DNA of 62,648 bases from Usnea hakonensis (lineage: Eukaryota; Ascomycota; Lecanoromycetes; Lecanorales; Parmeliaceae): assembly GCA_013423325.1 (NCBI GenBank), contig BLJB01000179.1, forward strand, positions 1-62,648, given 5' to 3'. Of this stretch, positions 33,416 to 43,820 are shown in pieces; the stretch's first letter is position 1, and every line of letters starts with the position of its first letter. The position numbers and the translations under genes are program-made. Under the pieces are notes generated by a model. That model worked only from the letters and a program-made list of their open reading frames with translations. It had not been told where the DNA came from and searched no databases.

Positions 33416-33937
33416 ATGTTTAGTGGGGACTCAATTTTCACCCAATGGCCGATCATGCCCCTGTCACCAAATTGTCAGCCGTCAAACCAAGAGGTAAAGG
33501 AAGCTCTACGTCCACTGAACGCACCGATATGCCCACACTTGCGCCTCAATAACGCAAAGGTAGCCAGTCTTTACCTCAGGCTTCGACAAAACTATCCAGA
33601 GTTGGACTGTCAGTGTTTGATATGCTTATCTGGACAACGATTCGCCGAAATTTGCGGCTTCTGCGGCGCCGGAATCAATTTCACCATAAGATACGAGGTT
33701 AATGGTTGGGGTGCACTAATCCTTAAGATACGAAGGTTTTTCAAGACTCAAGATGGTGATTGTACTGATCGGGAATGGATTTGTCATGTCGCTGATCCCG
33801 GAGACTTTAAAGAGTACGAAGAGTCATGGCATGCTGCTGCCGCAGAATGCTGGCGGAAGTTGGAACCTGTAGCGAGACATGTCCGGCACGTCCCTCAATC
33901 TCATAGCTCTCCATTCCATCCTGGATGTCGACAATAA
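33416..33937 (+). CDS. Cys-rich uncharacterised fungal protein
   Basis: A 173-residue frame. Its core has CPHLRLNNAKVASLYLRLR, then CQCLICLSGQRFAEICGFCG with five cysteines arranged as C-x-C-x2-C and C-x2-C, then an aromatic/hydrophobic stretch, CTDREWICHVADPGDFKEYE and WHAAAAECWRKLE. The cysteine spacing suggests a zinc ribbon, and the order resembles C-terminal parts of fungal F-box-associated proteins. No F-box is found in the 230 bp upstream, so the gene may be 5'-truncated or have an unseen exon. No function can be given. Confidence 0.5.
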   Translation: MFSGDSIFTQWPIMPLSPNCQPSNQEVKEALRPLNAPICPHLRLNNAKVASLYLRLRQNYPELDCQCLICLSGQRFAEICGFCGAGINFTIRYEVNGWGALILKIRRFFKTQDGDCTDREWICHVADPGDFKEYEESWHAAAAECWRKLEPVARHVRHVPQSHSSPFHPGCRQ

Positions 33938-34647
33938 TTGCCCTTTTCATACGATTGTTTTGGGGTGGGGGTTCAATGCTATGTATGACCAGTACATTGC
34001 CCTCGCATGCTTGTTCCGCTCCACCTGCTATAACAGCCATATACGCTTGTAGCATATTGAGTCTCTAGTTGCTCGTGTAGTCTTTCAAGCTGTTGGTTGT
34101 GCCATTGTAGCTTTCCTTAGGAGCATTCTCCTTCAACGCCAGGCCGATCCCAACCAGCCCCGCCTTGCTTGTTGGCAACCCTTCTGACATTTGTTTATTT
34201 GGCCGTAGGCCACCATTCTTGGTAGAGGCCTGTCTGGCAAGGGCGGGAGTTCGACGCGCTCGAGTGCAGTTTCAACGTCTGAGGCTGTCAGGCACAGATT
34301 CGATGCGATAGCATTTCAGCGAGAGGGCTGAATTTTCTTTTCGATAGCATGGTTCATATCGACCGGAGCTGTAAGGGAGTGCGGGTCGTCAGTCTTCAAA
34401 TTCGTGACTGTGGTTCTGCTCTCGACTCCATCGTGTACTCCTCGAGTGGAGGGGGATGTGTCGGAAGATGGACGCGCTTGGGCCTCTGCCTCTAGCGATG
34501 TTATAGGAAGCAGACATTCTTGTCGTGGGATACGGCGCCATGGTTGGGATGAGAATGGAGTGTGGCTCAGCGGTTCTAGCTTAGGAAAGTCTCCCGGGGG
34601 CCAGCCCAACCCCTGCCTTGCCGAAACATCTGCCGATGCCGACGGAA
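33938..34647. other. Intergenic, no gene seen
   Basis: Open stretches on both strands near 34316-34676 overlap each other and show no recognised motifs. They end where the sugar-transporter remnant begins. Confidence 0.4.
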
Positions 34648-34922
34648 CCACCAGCTCTTCAAAACCTCGGATATAAAACCTACATCATCTTTACAGTTCT
34701 CAACACCATCAACGCCATAGTTGTCTAGGCGTTCTATCCAGAGACGGCGGGGTCTACATTGGAGCCGTTGATTATCTGTTCACCAACACTGATGCGATGG
34801 AAGCACAGAGACCGTTCTATCATCAACCGCAATGGTCCGTGGTATACCAAGCCGAAGAGATAAGGCAGCGACTCAGCCTCAAAGGAGATAATAGCCCGAT
34901 TGGCGACAGACTACTTGTCTAG
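34648..34922 (+). pseudogene. Sugar transporter (MFS sugar porter) C-terminal remnant
   Basis: PPALQNLGYKTYIIFTVLNT, INAIVV-stop-AFYPETAG and then, after a one-base shift, GAVDYLFTNTDAMEAQRPFY reproduce the last helix and the PETxG signature after it in fungal hexose or other sugar porters, ending at TAG 34920-34922. The stop at 34726-34728 replaces the usual Trp (TGG to TAG). The remaining eleven helices are absent upstream, so only the tail is preserved. Confidence 0.75.
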
Positions 34923-35684
34923 CAACGATATTTCAGAAGGGGGACTGGTAGTGCAGGTTCATAGAGCATCATGATGGTCTCATATCTATTGTGCTACTCT
35001 CTGCTGCTCCTAATTCAACTGAACAGCACTGAAAGAGTCCTTTCGACGGCTTTAAGAATGATTGAGCGAGTGGAGCGGGCAGAGTGCTGCTCTCAAACCT
35101 GCAGAAAGAGACCATAAGCACTAATTTGAATACGGAGAGGTTACATGGCCGTGATTAGCAGCACGGTATCTGTGAGGAGCAGTGTGATAGATGAGCTGCT
35201 CAGGGGAGCGAGCAACACGTGGTGAGGCTTGTCAAGGTAAGGGAATGAAGATGAAGAGTCGCAGAAGGGGAGGCGCAGAAGAAAAGCGAGAGAATGAAGG
35301 TCAGAGGCAAGAATGCGAGGAGACGGATGAGGATAAGATCATTCTCATGCTTCATCATACTTTCATAAAGTATCTAGGTAAGTTCGGTAGGTAGCTTATG
35401 AGAGGGAAATGTAGCATCAAGGTACATAGACATAGGTCCTACGGTACCTTTTAACCTGCGTGGGACTATTTCCTCTTTCGGTTAGCGAGTTTGATCCGTC
35501 TGTTCCACTTTATGACATAACCGTTTTCGCTCCGAGACATTTCCGATTCCGATTCTTTCTACATTCCATATTTTCTCTTTTCCTTTCCTTTCCATCATGT
35601 TGCAATTCCGTTCTGTGTATACAGCATCTCTCAGTCAGTTCTTTTCACACCTTTTCATGTCATTTGCATCACAAAAACACAAAC
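34923..35684. promoter_or_regulatory. Upstream region of TDT transporter
   Basis: Purine-rich sequence at about 35220-35340 is followed by a strongly pyrimidine-rich segment (about 35550-35660, TTTTCCTTTCC type) just before the ATG at 35685. This is typical of promoters and 5' UTRs of well-expressed fungal genes. No gene is seen. Confidence 0.45.
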
Positions 35685-37161
35685 ATGCACGACGGCCTGC
35701 TTGAATCCCAATCAGCTCCACCCATCCATGCCATAAATGGGGCCCCGAAAGAAAGAAATGGCCGTGCCGTCGACCGACGCGGTAGCCAGTCAAAATCATC
35801 ATTTCGAAATACCCTCGAAAACTTCACGCCAATGTGGTTCGTCTTGCCCATGAACACAGGAATCCTCGGCATCCTCATGCACCAATTGCCCTACCAATTC
35901 AACGGCCTCCCTGTCCTCTCCACCATCATGTATCTCCTTGACCTCACCCTCTTTGTCGTCATCAGCGCCATGACCATACTGCGCTGGTCATTGTATCCAA
36001 AGGCCGCGAAACAGATGACCGCTGCCAATGTGGATGAGATTGCTTTCCTGGGCGCTGCTCCCATATCTTTTCTCACTCTGACATCTTTGACCGCATTGAT
36101 TGTCAGCAATGCTTACTGGGGCGGCCACGCGTGGTCACTGGTGGCCTATGTTATGTGGTGGATCGGGATGATGTGGATGCTTGTTACCTGTATGCAAACC
36201 ATCGATTTTTGGGTGCCTGTTGTTTCTATGCTGACAATGAGCGCAGGTGTAGGAGTCTGCATCTTTTTGTTCCGAACCAACCTCATCGACGATCGTTCCA
36301 TGAACCCATCTCCATTCCTCCCAGCCGTAGGTGTCGCCACCGCCGCCGTCGTAGGTGGACAAGTCGTCAACTACGCGTACGACATCTCTCCTCGGCTCGC
36401 CGTTCCCGTCATCATCGTCGCCTATCTTCTGGGCGGTTTCGCAATCTGGCTGTCCGTGATCCTTTACAGCATTTTCTTCCACGGCCTCATAGCGAGCGGG
36501 TGGCCCGGGCCCGCCAAACGGCCCTCTTTGATGATGCTGGTGAGCTACTTACTCAAGGATACCTGCAGTAGCCAACTTTCGAGAGTGCTGAATCGAAGAT
36601 CAGGTCGGACCATTCGGTCAAACGTCCGCTGCGATGCAAACACTGTCGACGGCCGTCTTGACCAAGATGGACTTTGCCGGCTATCACAGAGGAACCTTTC
36701 TTCAAGCCTCTGCCGCCTCAGGGGTCAGCTCCGCCAGTATCGTGTTTGCTCTGTTGCTGCTGGGACATGACGTCTTTTGGATCATATGCTCCATCTTTGG
36801 TGTGTTGGAAGGTGCGTTCAAGTGGCAGACCAGCTACAACCTGACATGGTGGGCGACGATATTCCCTGTTGGTAGGTCAATCGATCCATTTCAATTTCAC
36901 TATGTTTTGTAGATGGGCGAGCATATACGCTGACGTTTGATTTTCCCCGTCACTATAGCCACAATGGCAACCGCATTCCTGGAATTGTCCATAATCATGG
37001 ACTCCCCAACCTTTCGAGTGCTGAACACGGCATTCCTCCTGCTCTTACTAGTGGACTACTTCATTAATTGGGGCTTCACTTTATACCACATCTTTACTGG
37101 AGATATGCTCTTTAAGAAAGCCAGCCAGGACAATTCCGATGAGGAGGAAAAGCTGGATTAA
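35685..37161 (+). CDS. TDT-family transporter (C4-dicarboxylate/malate or sulfite efflux type)
   Basis: Three exons, 35685-36539, 36604-36871 and 36959-37161, give 1326 nt and 441 residues without interruption. The first membrane segment, ENFTPMWFVLPMNTGILGILMHQLPY, has the TPxWF..xMxTGI pattern that opens the tellurite-resistance/dicarboxylate transporter family, which includes yeast Ssu1 (sulfite efflux) and S. pombe Mae1 (malate uptake). About ten hydrophobic helices follow, with VGPFGQTSAAM just after the first intron and a short acidic cytosolic tail (SDEEEKLD). Substrate cannot be decided from sequence by eye. Frame openings upstream of 35685 lie in the pyrimidine-rich leader and are not used. 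Confidence 0.88.
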
Positions 37162-38087
37162 TGGAGTCCAAAACAAACCGATTACCTCTTCTCTCGCCTG
37201 CCTTCATTGAATAACGGTAACCACAAGGCCAACGCACTTACCTCGCTCACGCAGTCTTCACAGAGATATGGCCAACAAGGCAGGGCAAAAAACCATCCAG
37301 CCTGCTCCAGTCCAGTCCAGCCCCATAAGTGCCACGCGATGTATTCGACCAGGGAATAGAGCCAATGAGAGAGTTAAAAGTGGTACAGAAGACCCCTCGA
37401 ACAAAAAAAAAAAAGAAAGGGGATGCGTCTGGGATGAAGACATTGAGGGCAATAGGCAACGCCAGATGCAACTTCTTAACAACCCAGAGCCTTTTGTGAC
37501 CGCAAGGGTTCTTTTGAATGCTGTTGGGACCGAAGATTGGAACCTTTGTAGGACTAGGTATTGCTGCATCTGCTTAGCATCAAACCGAAGCCGGAAAGCG
37601 CCAAGAACTCTACCTCTTGTGTCACGTATCAATGATACAAAGTTCCATTAGTATTAGTATCCGAACCGGTGGGTTGGGTCGAGTTATGAGCAGTCGAAAG
37701 GACTGCTGGCCAAGCACATGATGTTCATTGTGGACAAGGTGCCAAGGGAATTGGGGCGCTAAGGATGTTGATATCGTTTGAACGGAAATTGATCAGAAGA
37801 CTCTCCAACAATTCATTGGTGCCAGTCTCATCAGACAAGGTAGCTTTCATCGCAGTCTGAGGATCACAGCTGTGCGAGTTAACCATCCGACCAACCTGTT
37901 TCACAGCTGCTTCTTTGATCCAGTCCGGCGTTCGGTCACTGCCGCGCAAATTTTGAGTGAGAGTGTTTGAGTCATTTTTGCGGGGTTGGTCTGCGTTGTG
38001 CAGACAGTCAAACCGGCAGGCAAAAGTCTCGGTAAGAATTGACGACGAGGGTTTTGATTCTGGGTACAAAGACTACCAATCGGCACT
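37162..38087. other. Intergenic, no gene seen
   Basis: 3' flank of the transporter, with an A-rich run near 37404-37416. A 114-codon minus-strand frame at 37725-38069 follows the dynamin fragment in order but does not match dynamin sequence, so it is left unassigned. Confidence 0.4.
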
Positions 38088-38470
38088 TTAGTTCGATGCT
38101 CGGACTAGATCACTTGATGGAGATGGGATGAGGGATGCTGCAACGCTCTCCTGCTCTGCTCTACGGAAAACTATCTGCGTCGCAAAGCGCGTGCAGAGAG
38201 TGCTGTCACCAGGGAAAGGGAGCTTGGTGAGACCTTCCAAGACGGAAAACTTCCCACCGGATTGATCAACGACCACAGCAAGCTGTACAATACGTGTCAG
38301 GATTTTGCCGGTTGCTTGGAGCCTGGGAGCCTTACTTGCGGTAGCCGAATGTACTCGCTAATTCCAGTCTCACGCAACTTATCCATCTTCGCCAATAATA
38401 CTGGATCTCCAAGTTGGCTGTCGTGTCCAGAGGCCATAACGAAGGAAATTGAGTCAAAAATATTTGGGAT
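38088..38470 (-). pseudogene. Dynamin-like GTPase, N-terminal fragment
   Basis: Exon 1 (about 38438-38330) reads MASGHDSQLGDPVLLAKMDKLRETGISEYIRLPQ and ends at a GTAAGG donor. Exon 2 (from about 38278) reads LAVVVDQSGGKFSVLEGLTKL, PFPGDSTLCTRFATQIVFRR and then stops at 38088 in unrelated sequence. Fungal dynamin-related proteins read GDQSSGKSSVLEGL here. The G1 P-loop therefore has GGKF in place of SGKS, losing the Ser that coordinates Mg2+. The G2-G4 motifs, middle domain and GED are missing. It is a non-functional start of a dynamin gene. Confidence 0.75.
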
Positions 38471-38966
38471 GTAGGATAAAGCGTCCGAGACAGTACTAAG
38501 TTATCCAGGTCCTCAGTGACGATATCTTGTTCGGCTCAGACTTGCTTGTTATTTGATCTCACTGGATATCAGATAAGAGAACGAAACGTCGCACTCAGGT
38601 AAATAATATGGTAGGGTAGGATAATGCTGCAGCTCTGCTGGATGCATGCTGGATGCGTGCTGGATGTACTGTGTCCCCTCACATTCTAGCTTGGGGCGCT
38701 TCCGATAGACACATATCACTACAGATACTATATTCAGCATAGATCTACCCAGCAAACTAAATCACGCTACAGGACGCAGTAGCACTCCTCGCTTCGTCAA
38801 CGTTTGGACCCACTGTGCCGGGGCTGTGCGTCGTCGGATTGAGGTGAGATTTTCTCACAGGAAAGGGTGCGACGCTTTCTGAGCCCGAGTCAGCGATGAT
38901 CGACGTATCATTGCGCTGAAGAACATCATTTGATTGTGATTCACTATGAGAGATCTGCACGGCTTG
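38471..38966. other. Junction region upstream of catalase remnant
   Basis: No gene. The missing N-terminal part of the catalase should lie here if the locus were intact, but no catalase-like segment is seen in any frame. Confidence 0.45.
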
Positions 38967-40273
38967 AAAATTCGCCGACGCCACACATCTCACCCACGCT
39001 GATGACAGCACCATGTTCTGGGACTATCTGTCTCAGAACCCAGAGTCCGTCCATCAAGTCATGATTCTCATGGGTGACCGAGGTATTCCTGATGGATACC
39101 GCTTCATGCATGGATACAGTGAACATACGATGAAGCTTGTCAATAAAGCTGGCGACTGGGTGTATGCTCAGATACATATGAAGTCCAAGCAAGGTACTAA
39201 ATTCATCACACAAGAAGACTCTGCCAACTATGGTCCCGATTATTCTCAAAAAGATCTGTTCGAGGCCATTGAGAAAGGCGACTACCCTTCATGGTCTGTC
39301 GAAGTCCAAACAATGACCGCAAAGGAGGCCGAAGAGCTGTGGGAGAAGCAAAAGATCAACGTGTTTGACTTGACACATGTCTGGCCTCACAAGCAGTCTC
39401 CGTGAGGTTGGCGAGTTCACATTGAACGAGAACGCCAAGAACGATTTCGCCGAGATTAAGCAGGTTGCCTTCAACCCATCCCACATGCCACCAGGCATCG
39501 AGCCATCCTCAGATCCTGTCCTCCAGAGCCGTCTCTTCTCATACCCAGATGCTCATCGTCACAGAGTCGGAGTGAACTACCAGCAGCTCCCAGTCAACTC
39601 GAGCCGAACGAGCCACCGCGTCGCCAACTTCCAGCGCGACGGCAATATGGCATTTTACAACCAGGGCTTCCGTCCCAACTACTTGTCTTCAATTGAGCCC
39701 ATTAGCTTCCGCGAACGCGCTGTTGACCTGGACAAAGCCCATGGTCATTTCATCGGCGACGCCGTCACCTTCCTCTCTGAAATCAGACCCGAAGACTTCA
39801 ACGCTCCACGTGCCCTATGGGAGAAGGTGTTTGATGACAAAGCCAAGGCCCGCTTCGTCTCCAACGTCTCTGGACACATGTCTAATTGCCGCTATCCAGA
39901 GATCATCAAGCGCCAGATTGCCATCTTCCGTGAGGTATCTGACGACCTTGCAACCCGTCTTGAGAAAGCCACTGGCATCAAGGGCTATGATGGAATTGCC
40001 AATATGCGATTCAACGGCACACACAATGGTAAGACCCCCCATCAATGTGAACGTAATGGCCATCACTATTGCGCCTTGAACTAAATTTGTGCAGGCATGA
40101 CTTCCAATCCCAAACTTCAACACGCCAACGGCATGAGCGGCAAGATTGCCTCCAGCGTCGGAAACAACGGTGCGCCAATCGAGGGCACGCACAAATCCGA
40201 GAGCATTGACCATGCTGGCACAAACGGCACAAGGGTAAATGGGGCTGCGACTAACGGGGTTAACGGCCACTGA
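38967..40273 (+). pseudogene. Catalase, N-terminally truncated and frameshifted
   Basis: Coding homology begins at FADATHLTHADDSTMFWDYL directly after TGA and continues through SVHQVMILMGDRGIPDGYRF, WSVEVQTMTAKEAEELW and VWPHKQ. There, at about 39396, the sequence CAG T CTC CGT lacks five bases (family: KQFPLREVG), shifting frame; it resumes as LREVGEFTLNENAKNDFAEI and RLFSYPDAHRHRVGVNYQQL, where R-L-F-S-Y carries the proximal haem-ligand Tyr. An intron (40029-40094) precedes an Asn/Gly-rich tail. The first about 130 residues, with the distal His and Asn needed for peroxide breakdown, are absent. This is a small-subunit fungal catalase remnant, not an active enzyme. Confidence 0.85.
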
Positions 40274-41141
40274 TTTGGTCGTGTCTTTTCAGGTCAGAAC
40301 GTGCTATGCTGGAGCTACTCGGAATGAATACATTATGAAATTGTAGTCGAGATCATTGGAGTGGTTTATTTGTATATAGCATTCCGACGCGAAATGAAAA
40401 TGTAATTGGATATCTTGCAGTCTTCATCTTTTTTTGATTCTAGCTTCTGATGCTTTGACAACGTAGGCACTGTATTAATGAGATGCATAGCAGTCAGGTT
40501 TGCGGATGCAGATTAGATATGTATAGGATAACATAGAAAAAATAGTCGCCCAAATGATGAAGCTAGCTGTTCAAGAGGATTTGCTAACCTACCTAAGGTA
40601 GGTAGACTTTAAGATGCTATTAGCTTATACTAGCGTATATCTAGATGTTTGTGAGATATTCTCTATAAGGTAGGTATTATGTGCTTTCCTGTTGCGGTGG
40701 TTGGATTGTGTAGGGGAGGAGGCTGGGGAATGGGGTCTGGGATAGGATGTTTGGTTGTTTGTTATAATATCTTGTGCTCTCTGGGAGTGTGGTGGGCGGG
40801 CTACTTGATTGAGTGAGGATGGTAAGGGAGGAGTTGAGGAATTGGCTTGAGTTGAGGCAGGTAGGTAAGGTAAGGTAGGTACGAGTTGCCCAATAGAGAG
40901 TAGCGTAGGGTAACTTTAATCATGCCACCATACAGCCTTCGTCCTTCAACGTCCTGTGTCACCTCACAACCCTCATCTTTCCTCCCAGATTCGGATATGG
41001 TCAAGTCGTGCACGAAGTCTGCCCGACCTCAGCGTTGACAATACGATTCATCTCATAAGCGATGCGGGCGTCCTAGGTTGATACGGGGCTCTGTGTCGGC
41101 TGTCGCAGTGCCCTCGCCAGATACACTCGAAACGTCAAGAC
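40274..41141. other. Intergenic, AT-rich with AGGTAGG motifs
   Basis: 3' flank of the catalase remnant. An inverted CCTACCT...AGGTAGG element occurs near 40590-40606, with further GGTAAGGTAAGGTAGGT copies near 40864-40880. No gene is seen. Confidence 0.5.
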
Positions 41142-42635
41142 ATGGCATCTTCATCCGTAGCCAGGCCGAACCTTTGGGATCTCGCGCTTTCCAAGCTCCC
41201 TGAAAAAGAGCAAAGAGAATTGCGATCAGGGTTGACTTCGCGGGGAAGCTTTGAGATAAATGCTCTGACAACAACGGTATCTCAATTACAGCAGCAAGTA
41301 CACTCAGAGAGATGGCAAGTCAGACTTGGTCATAGAGAGTTGGATTTAAGCCACCTTCTTGACAGCATAGTTTCGTGGGTCAAGAAATTCATCGCGATTG
41401 GAGACATTGCTGTGCAATATGACCCAGCACACGCCGCCCTTCCGTGGGCAGCGTTGCGCTTCGTGTTGAAGGTACAAACGTCATTACTCTTTGACCACAG
41501 TACGGTTCATAACTGAAAGGAAACTGATTTGAAACGTAGGTCTTAGTCAACGATAGCAGTAGAGCTGCCGCATATGCACAAGGGCTAGAGAGAGTGGCTT
41601 TATATATCTATGACTGCGCAATACGGGAGACGCTCTACCTGAATGGATCTCACGGAGTTCAAACACAACTGGAAAGCCATATCGTTCGACTCTACACAAC
41701 TATGCTAGAATTTATGTATAGGGCCAAAAACTATTTCGAGACGAGAGCAACGAGCAAGTCTACACCGAATCTTGGCTATCACGAACAAGTCTGACCACGT
41801 ATTTATAGAACGTGTGATTTCTAGTCCTTTCAAGTCTGAGGATGAACCTTTGGCATTTCTGCACTCCGTGGAGCAACAAGCTAGCGATGTTGTGATCACA
41901 TCCGGACTTATAGACTCCCAAATCCAGTCTGAACTGAGCACAAATACTAAGGGTATTTCAGAATCACTTCTACAGTCGCAAGCATTGCTCCGACAACAGA
42001 TTGAAGAAACCCAAAGGATAGCGGAGACGTTGGTCTCTAATCAAGCCGAAACGATATCACGTTTTGACAATATTGATCACCGAGCCAGACAAACCTATCG
42101 TCTCAAAATTCTCCGATGGCTGTCGTCAGTCCCGTATAGGGAGCACCATCAAAAGGAAATTGCAGAGGTGTTGGAAAGTACGGGCTCATGGTTCCTGGAG
42201 AGTCAAACATTCACATCCTGGAAATCTTCTCATGAGACTGCTATGATGTGGCTTCATGGAGCACCTGGTACCGGGAAGAGCAAATTAATGTAAGAACTTG
42301 AACTAAACCCAGTTGATTGATTCTCAGTTGATTTTCAATGATCGAAGATGCTGAGCTTTACTTATCGCCTAGGTCCCTGGCTTTGCAAAGCACCCTCGAG
42401 GAATGTGGACACATATGTCCGGTCTTATACTTCTACTGCTCTCGCACTGCCGCAGAGCCCGAGCGCGCTAATGCGGAAGACATCTTACGTTGTCTCGTGA
42501 AACAAATTTCGATGGGTAATCCTGGCCACGAGACGGATCAAGTACCGGATTTCGTTGCGGAGGCTTATGAAGCCGCAGAGAAAATTGAAGCACATGATAA
42601 CGGCTCAGCATGTACAGGGTTGGTATCGGGGTCAA
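41142..42635 (+). pseudogene. NACHT-domain NLR-like protein, truncated
   Basis: Exon 1 (41142-41471) and exon 2 (from 41540) encode the helical N-terminal domain common in fungal NACHT proteins (DPAHAALPWAALRFVLK|VLVND, YIYDCAIRETLYL, SHIVRLYTTMLEFMYRAKNYF). Near 41740 the frame shifts by one base and continues through ERVISSPF and LRQQIEETQR to WLHGAPGTGKSKLM (P-loop, about 42265-42289). An intron with GTAAGA donor ends at 42372 and the last exon gives VLYFYCSRTAAEPERAN and LRCLVKQIS. After about 42615 homology stops: no Walker B or DALDEC segment follows, and the sequence becomes the 3' end of an O-methyltransferase on the opposite strand. Confidence 0.75.
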
Positions 42636-43521
42636 GTCTCCCTCTTACCTCGAATCAGCTGCGGAGTGAAGACGTTGTACGCGATGGCCTCTGCGTTAGA
42701 TGCAGCGGTGACCTGATTGATCGTATCCGAAAGATCCTGAAGAATCATTCGTCTGGGAAGGCTACGATACATCTTCTGGATCTCTTGAATCTCGTGGCCA
42801 TATCCCCCGCCTACATCGACCAACATAACCGCGTTGCCTTCGTTGGAGAAATCCGTCACCAGTTCCTACTCTAATGGAAAGAGCTCCAACCAGCTCTGCT
42901 GACCTTGGCGTTGACCCGTCATGTAACTGTTGAATACTCTCAGGAATTCAGGGTCCTTGATCAAAAACTCGAAAGCTGGCTCTTTGGTATGGAAGGCCAT
43001 GTTGAAGGCGCAGTCTCGACCGTCGGAAGGCTCTTTGTAGCCAAAATTTCTCAAAAAGTCCAGTATAAATTGCCAGGCCATTGCCACGACGTCAAAGATA
43101 GGAGATCAGCACAAACGTTCATCGAGCGCTGGCGGAACGCACCGGAACTTTGAGCCGTCGCTCAGTGATGGCTGCGCGAACGTGTCAGAAATTTCGGTCG
43201 CCTTGAACTCGCGGTTGCCAATTTGTCGGACAGCCCCACAAGCAGCGAGAGAGCGAAGGATTCGTGTTATTGTATATTCAGTTTTCATCTCCTGGAGGTA
43301 GGTAGAGGTATGAAGGTACCCAGCAATGCAGGATCTGCTTTCGTCACAGAAACCAGTCGGTCCAAGCTTTTCGAGCCCTTCTGATCTTGGTTAAGGGCCT
43401 TGAAGGTTCCCAGATCGTACAAGATCCTTGCTTGCGTTTCTCCCGGGTTCTCAAGGGTGAGATTCAACCATTGTGCACTCGCGCGAATGTGGCGGCGTGC
43501 GTGGTCGACAAAGAGCGCCAT
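42636..43521 (-). pseudogene. O-methyltransferase, truncated and stop-interrupted
   Basis: Exon 1 starts at 43521 (MALFVDHARRHIRASAQWL). After an intron near 43316-43289 it reads EMKTEYTITRILRSLAACG, the winged-helix part. A second intron should follow GSKF near 43147, but I see no acceptor AG before FDVVAMAWQFILDF. Then NCAFNMAF-like YKEPSDGRDCAFNMAFHTKE, FNSYMTGQRQGQQSWLELFP, TAG at about 42872, and ELVTDFSNEGNAVMLVDVGGGYGHE, the SAM-binding loop. It ends at VFTPQLIRG|GTAAGA, exactly where the intact paralogue at 57207-58626 has an intron, so the last catalytic exon is missing. Methyl transfer from SAM to a small phenolic or polyketide substrate is the family role. Confidence 0.75.
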
Positions 43522-43820
43522 TGTGAGAGCGAGATTGTTGTTGGGTATTGTGAAACGGAAGATTGAGGGTGAGGATCCAGAATAGCCATTAGGCTGTTAG
43601 CACTACTCTGAGCGTGTTAGTGCATGACCACGGAACGAACTTTCAATCGGACCGTTCTCAATCTAGCCTCTGCCTGCGGAATTCAACCGACGATGATCAA
43701 GGGAGCATGACACTACCTCAAGGAGGGTGGGGACTGGGGAAAAGCCTTTTACTACAAGGCAGGGTGTGCTTAAATATCCGTCCGCCCCTGACTGTCCTGA
43801 ATAAGTCAAGTCTCCCAAAG

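Noticed and set aside
34316..34676. Overlapping open frames on both strands
   Set aside because: They are mutual shadows in G/C-rich sequence, and neither shows family features.
37725..38069. Continuation of the dynamin gene downstream
   Set aside because: The frame has no similarity to the dynamin G domain or stalk, and stops separate it from the fragment.
42632..42874. Plus-strand continuation of the NACHT reading frame to 42874
   Set aside because: Beyond about 42615 the sequence is the antisense of methyltransferase coding sequence with clear SAM-loop homology on the other strand.
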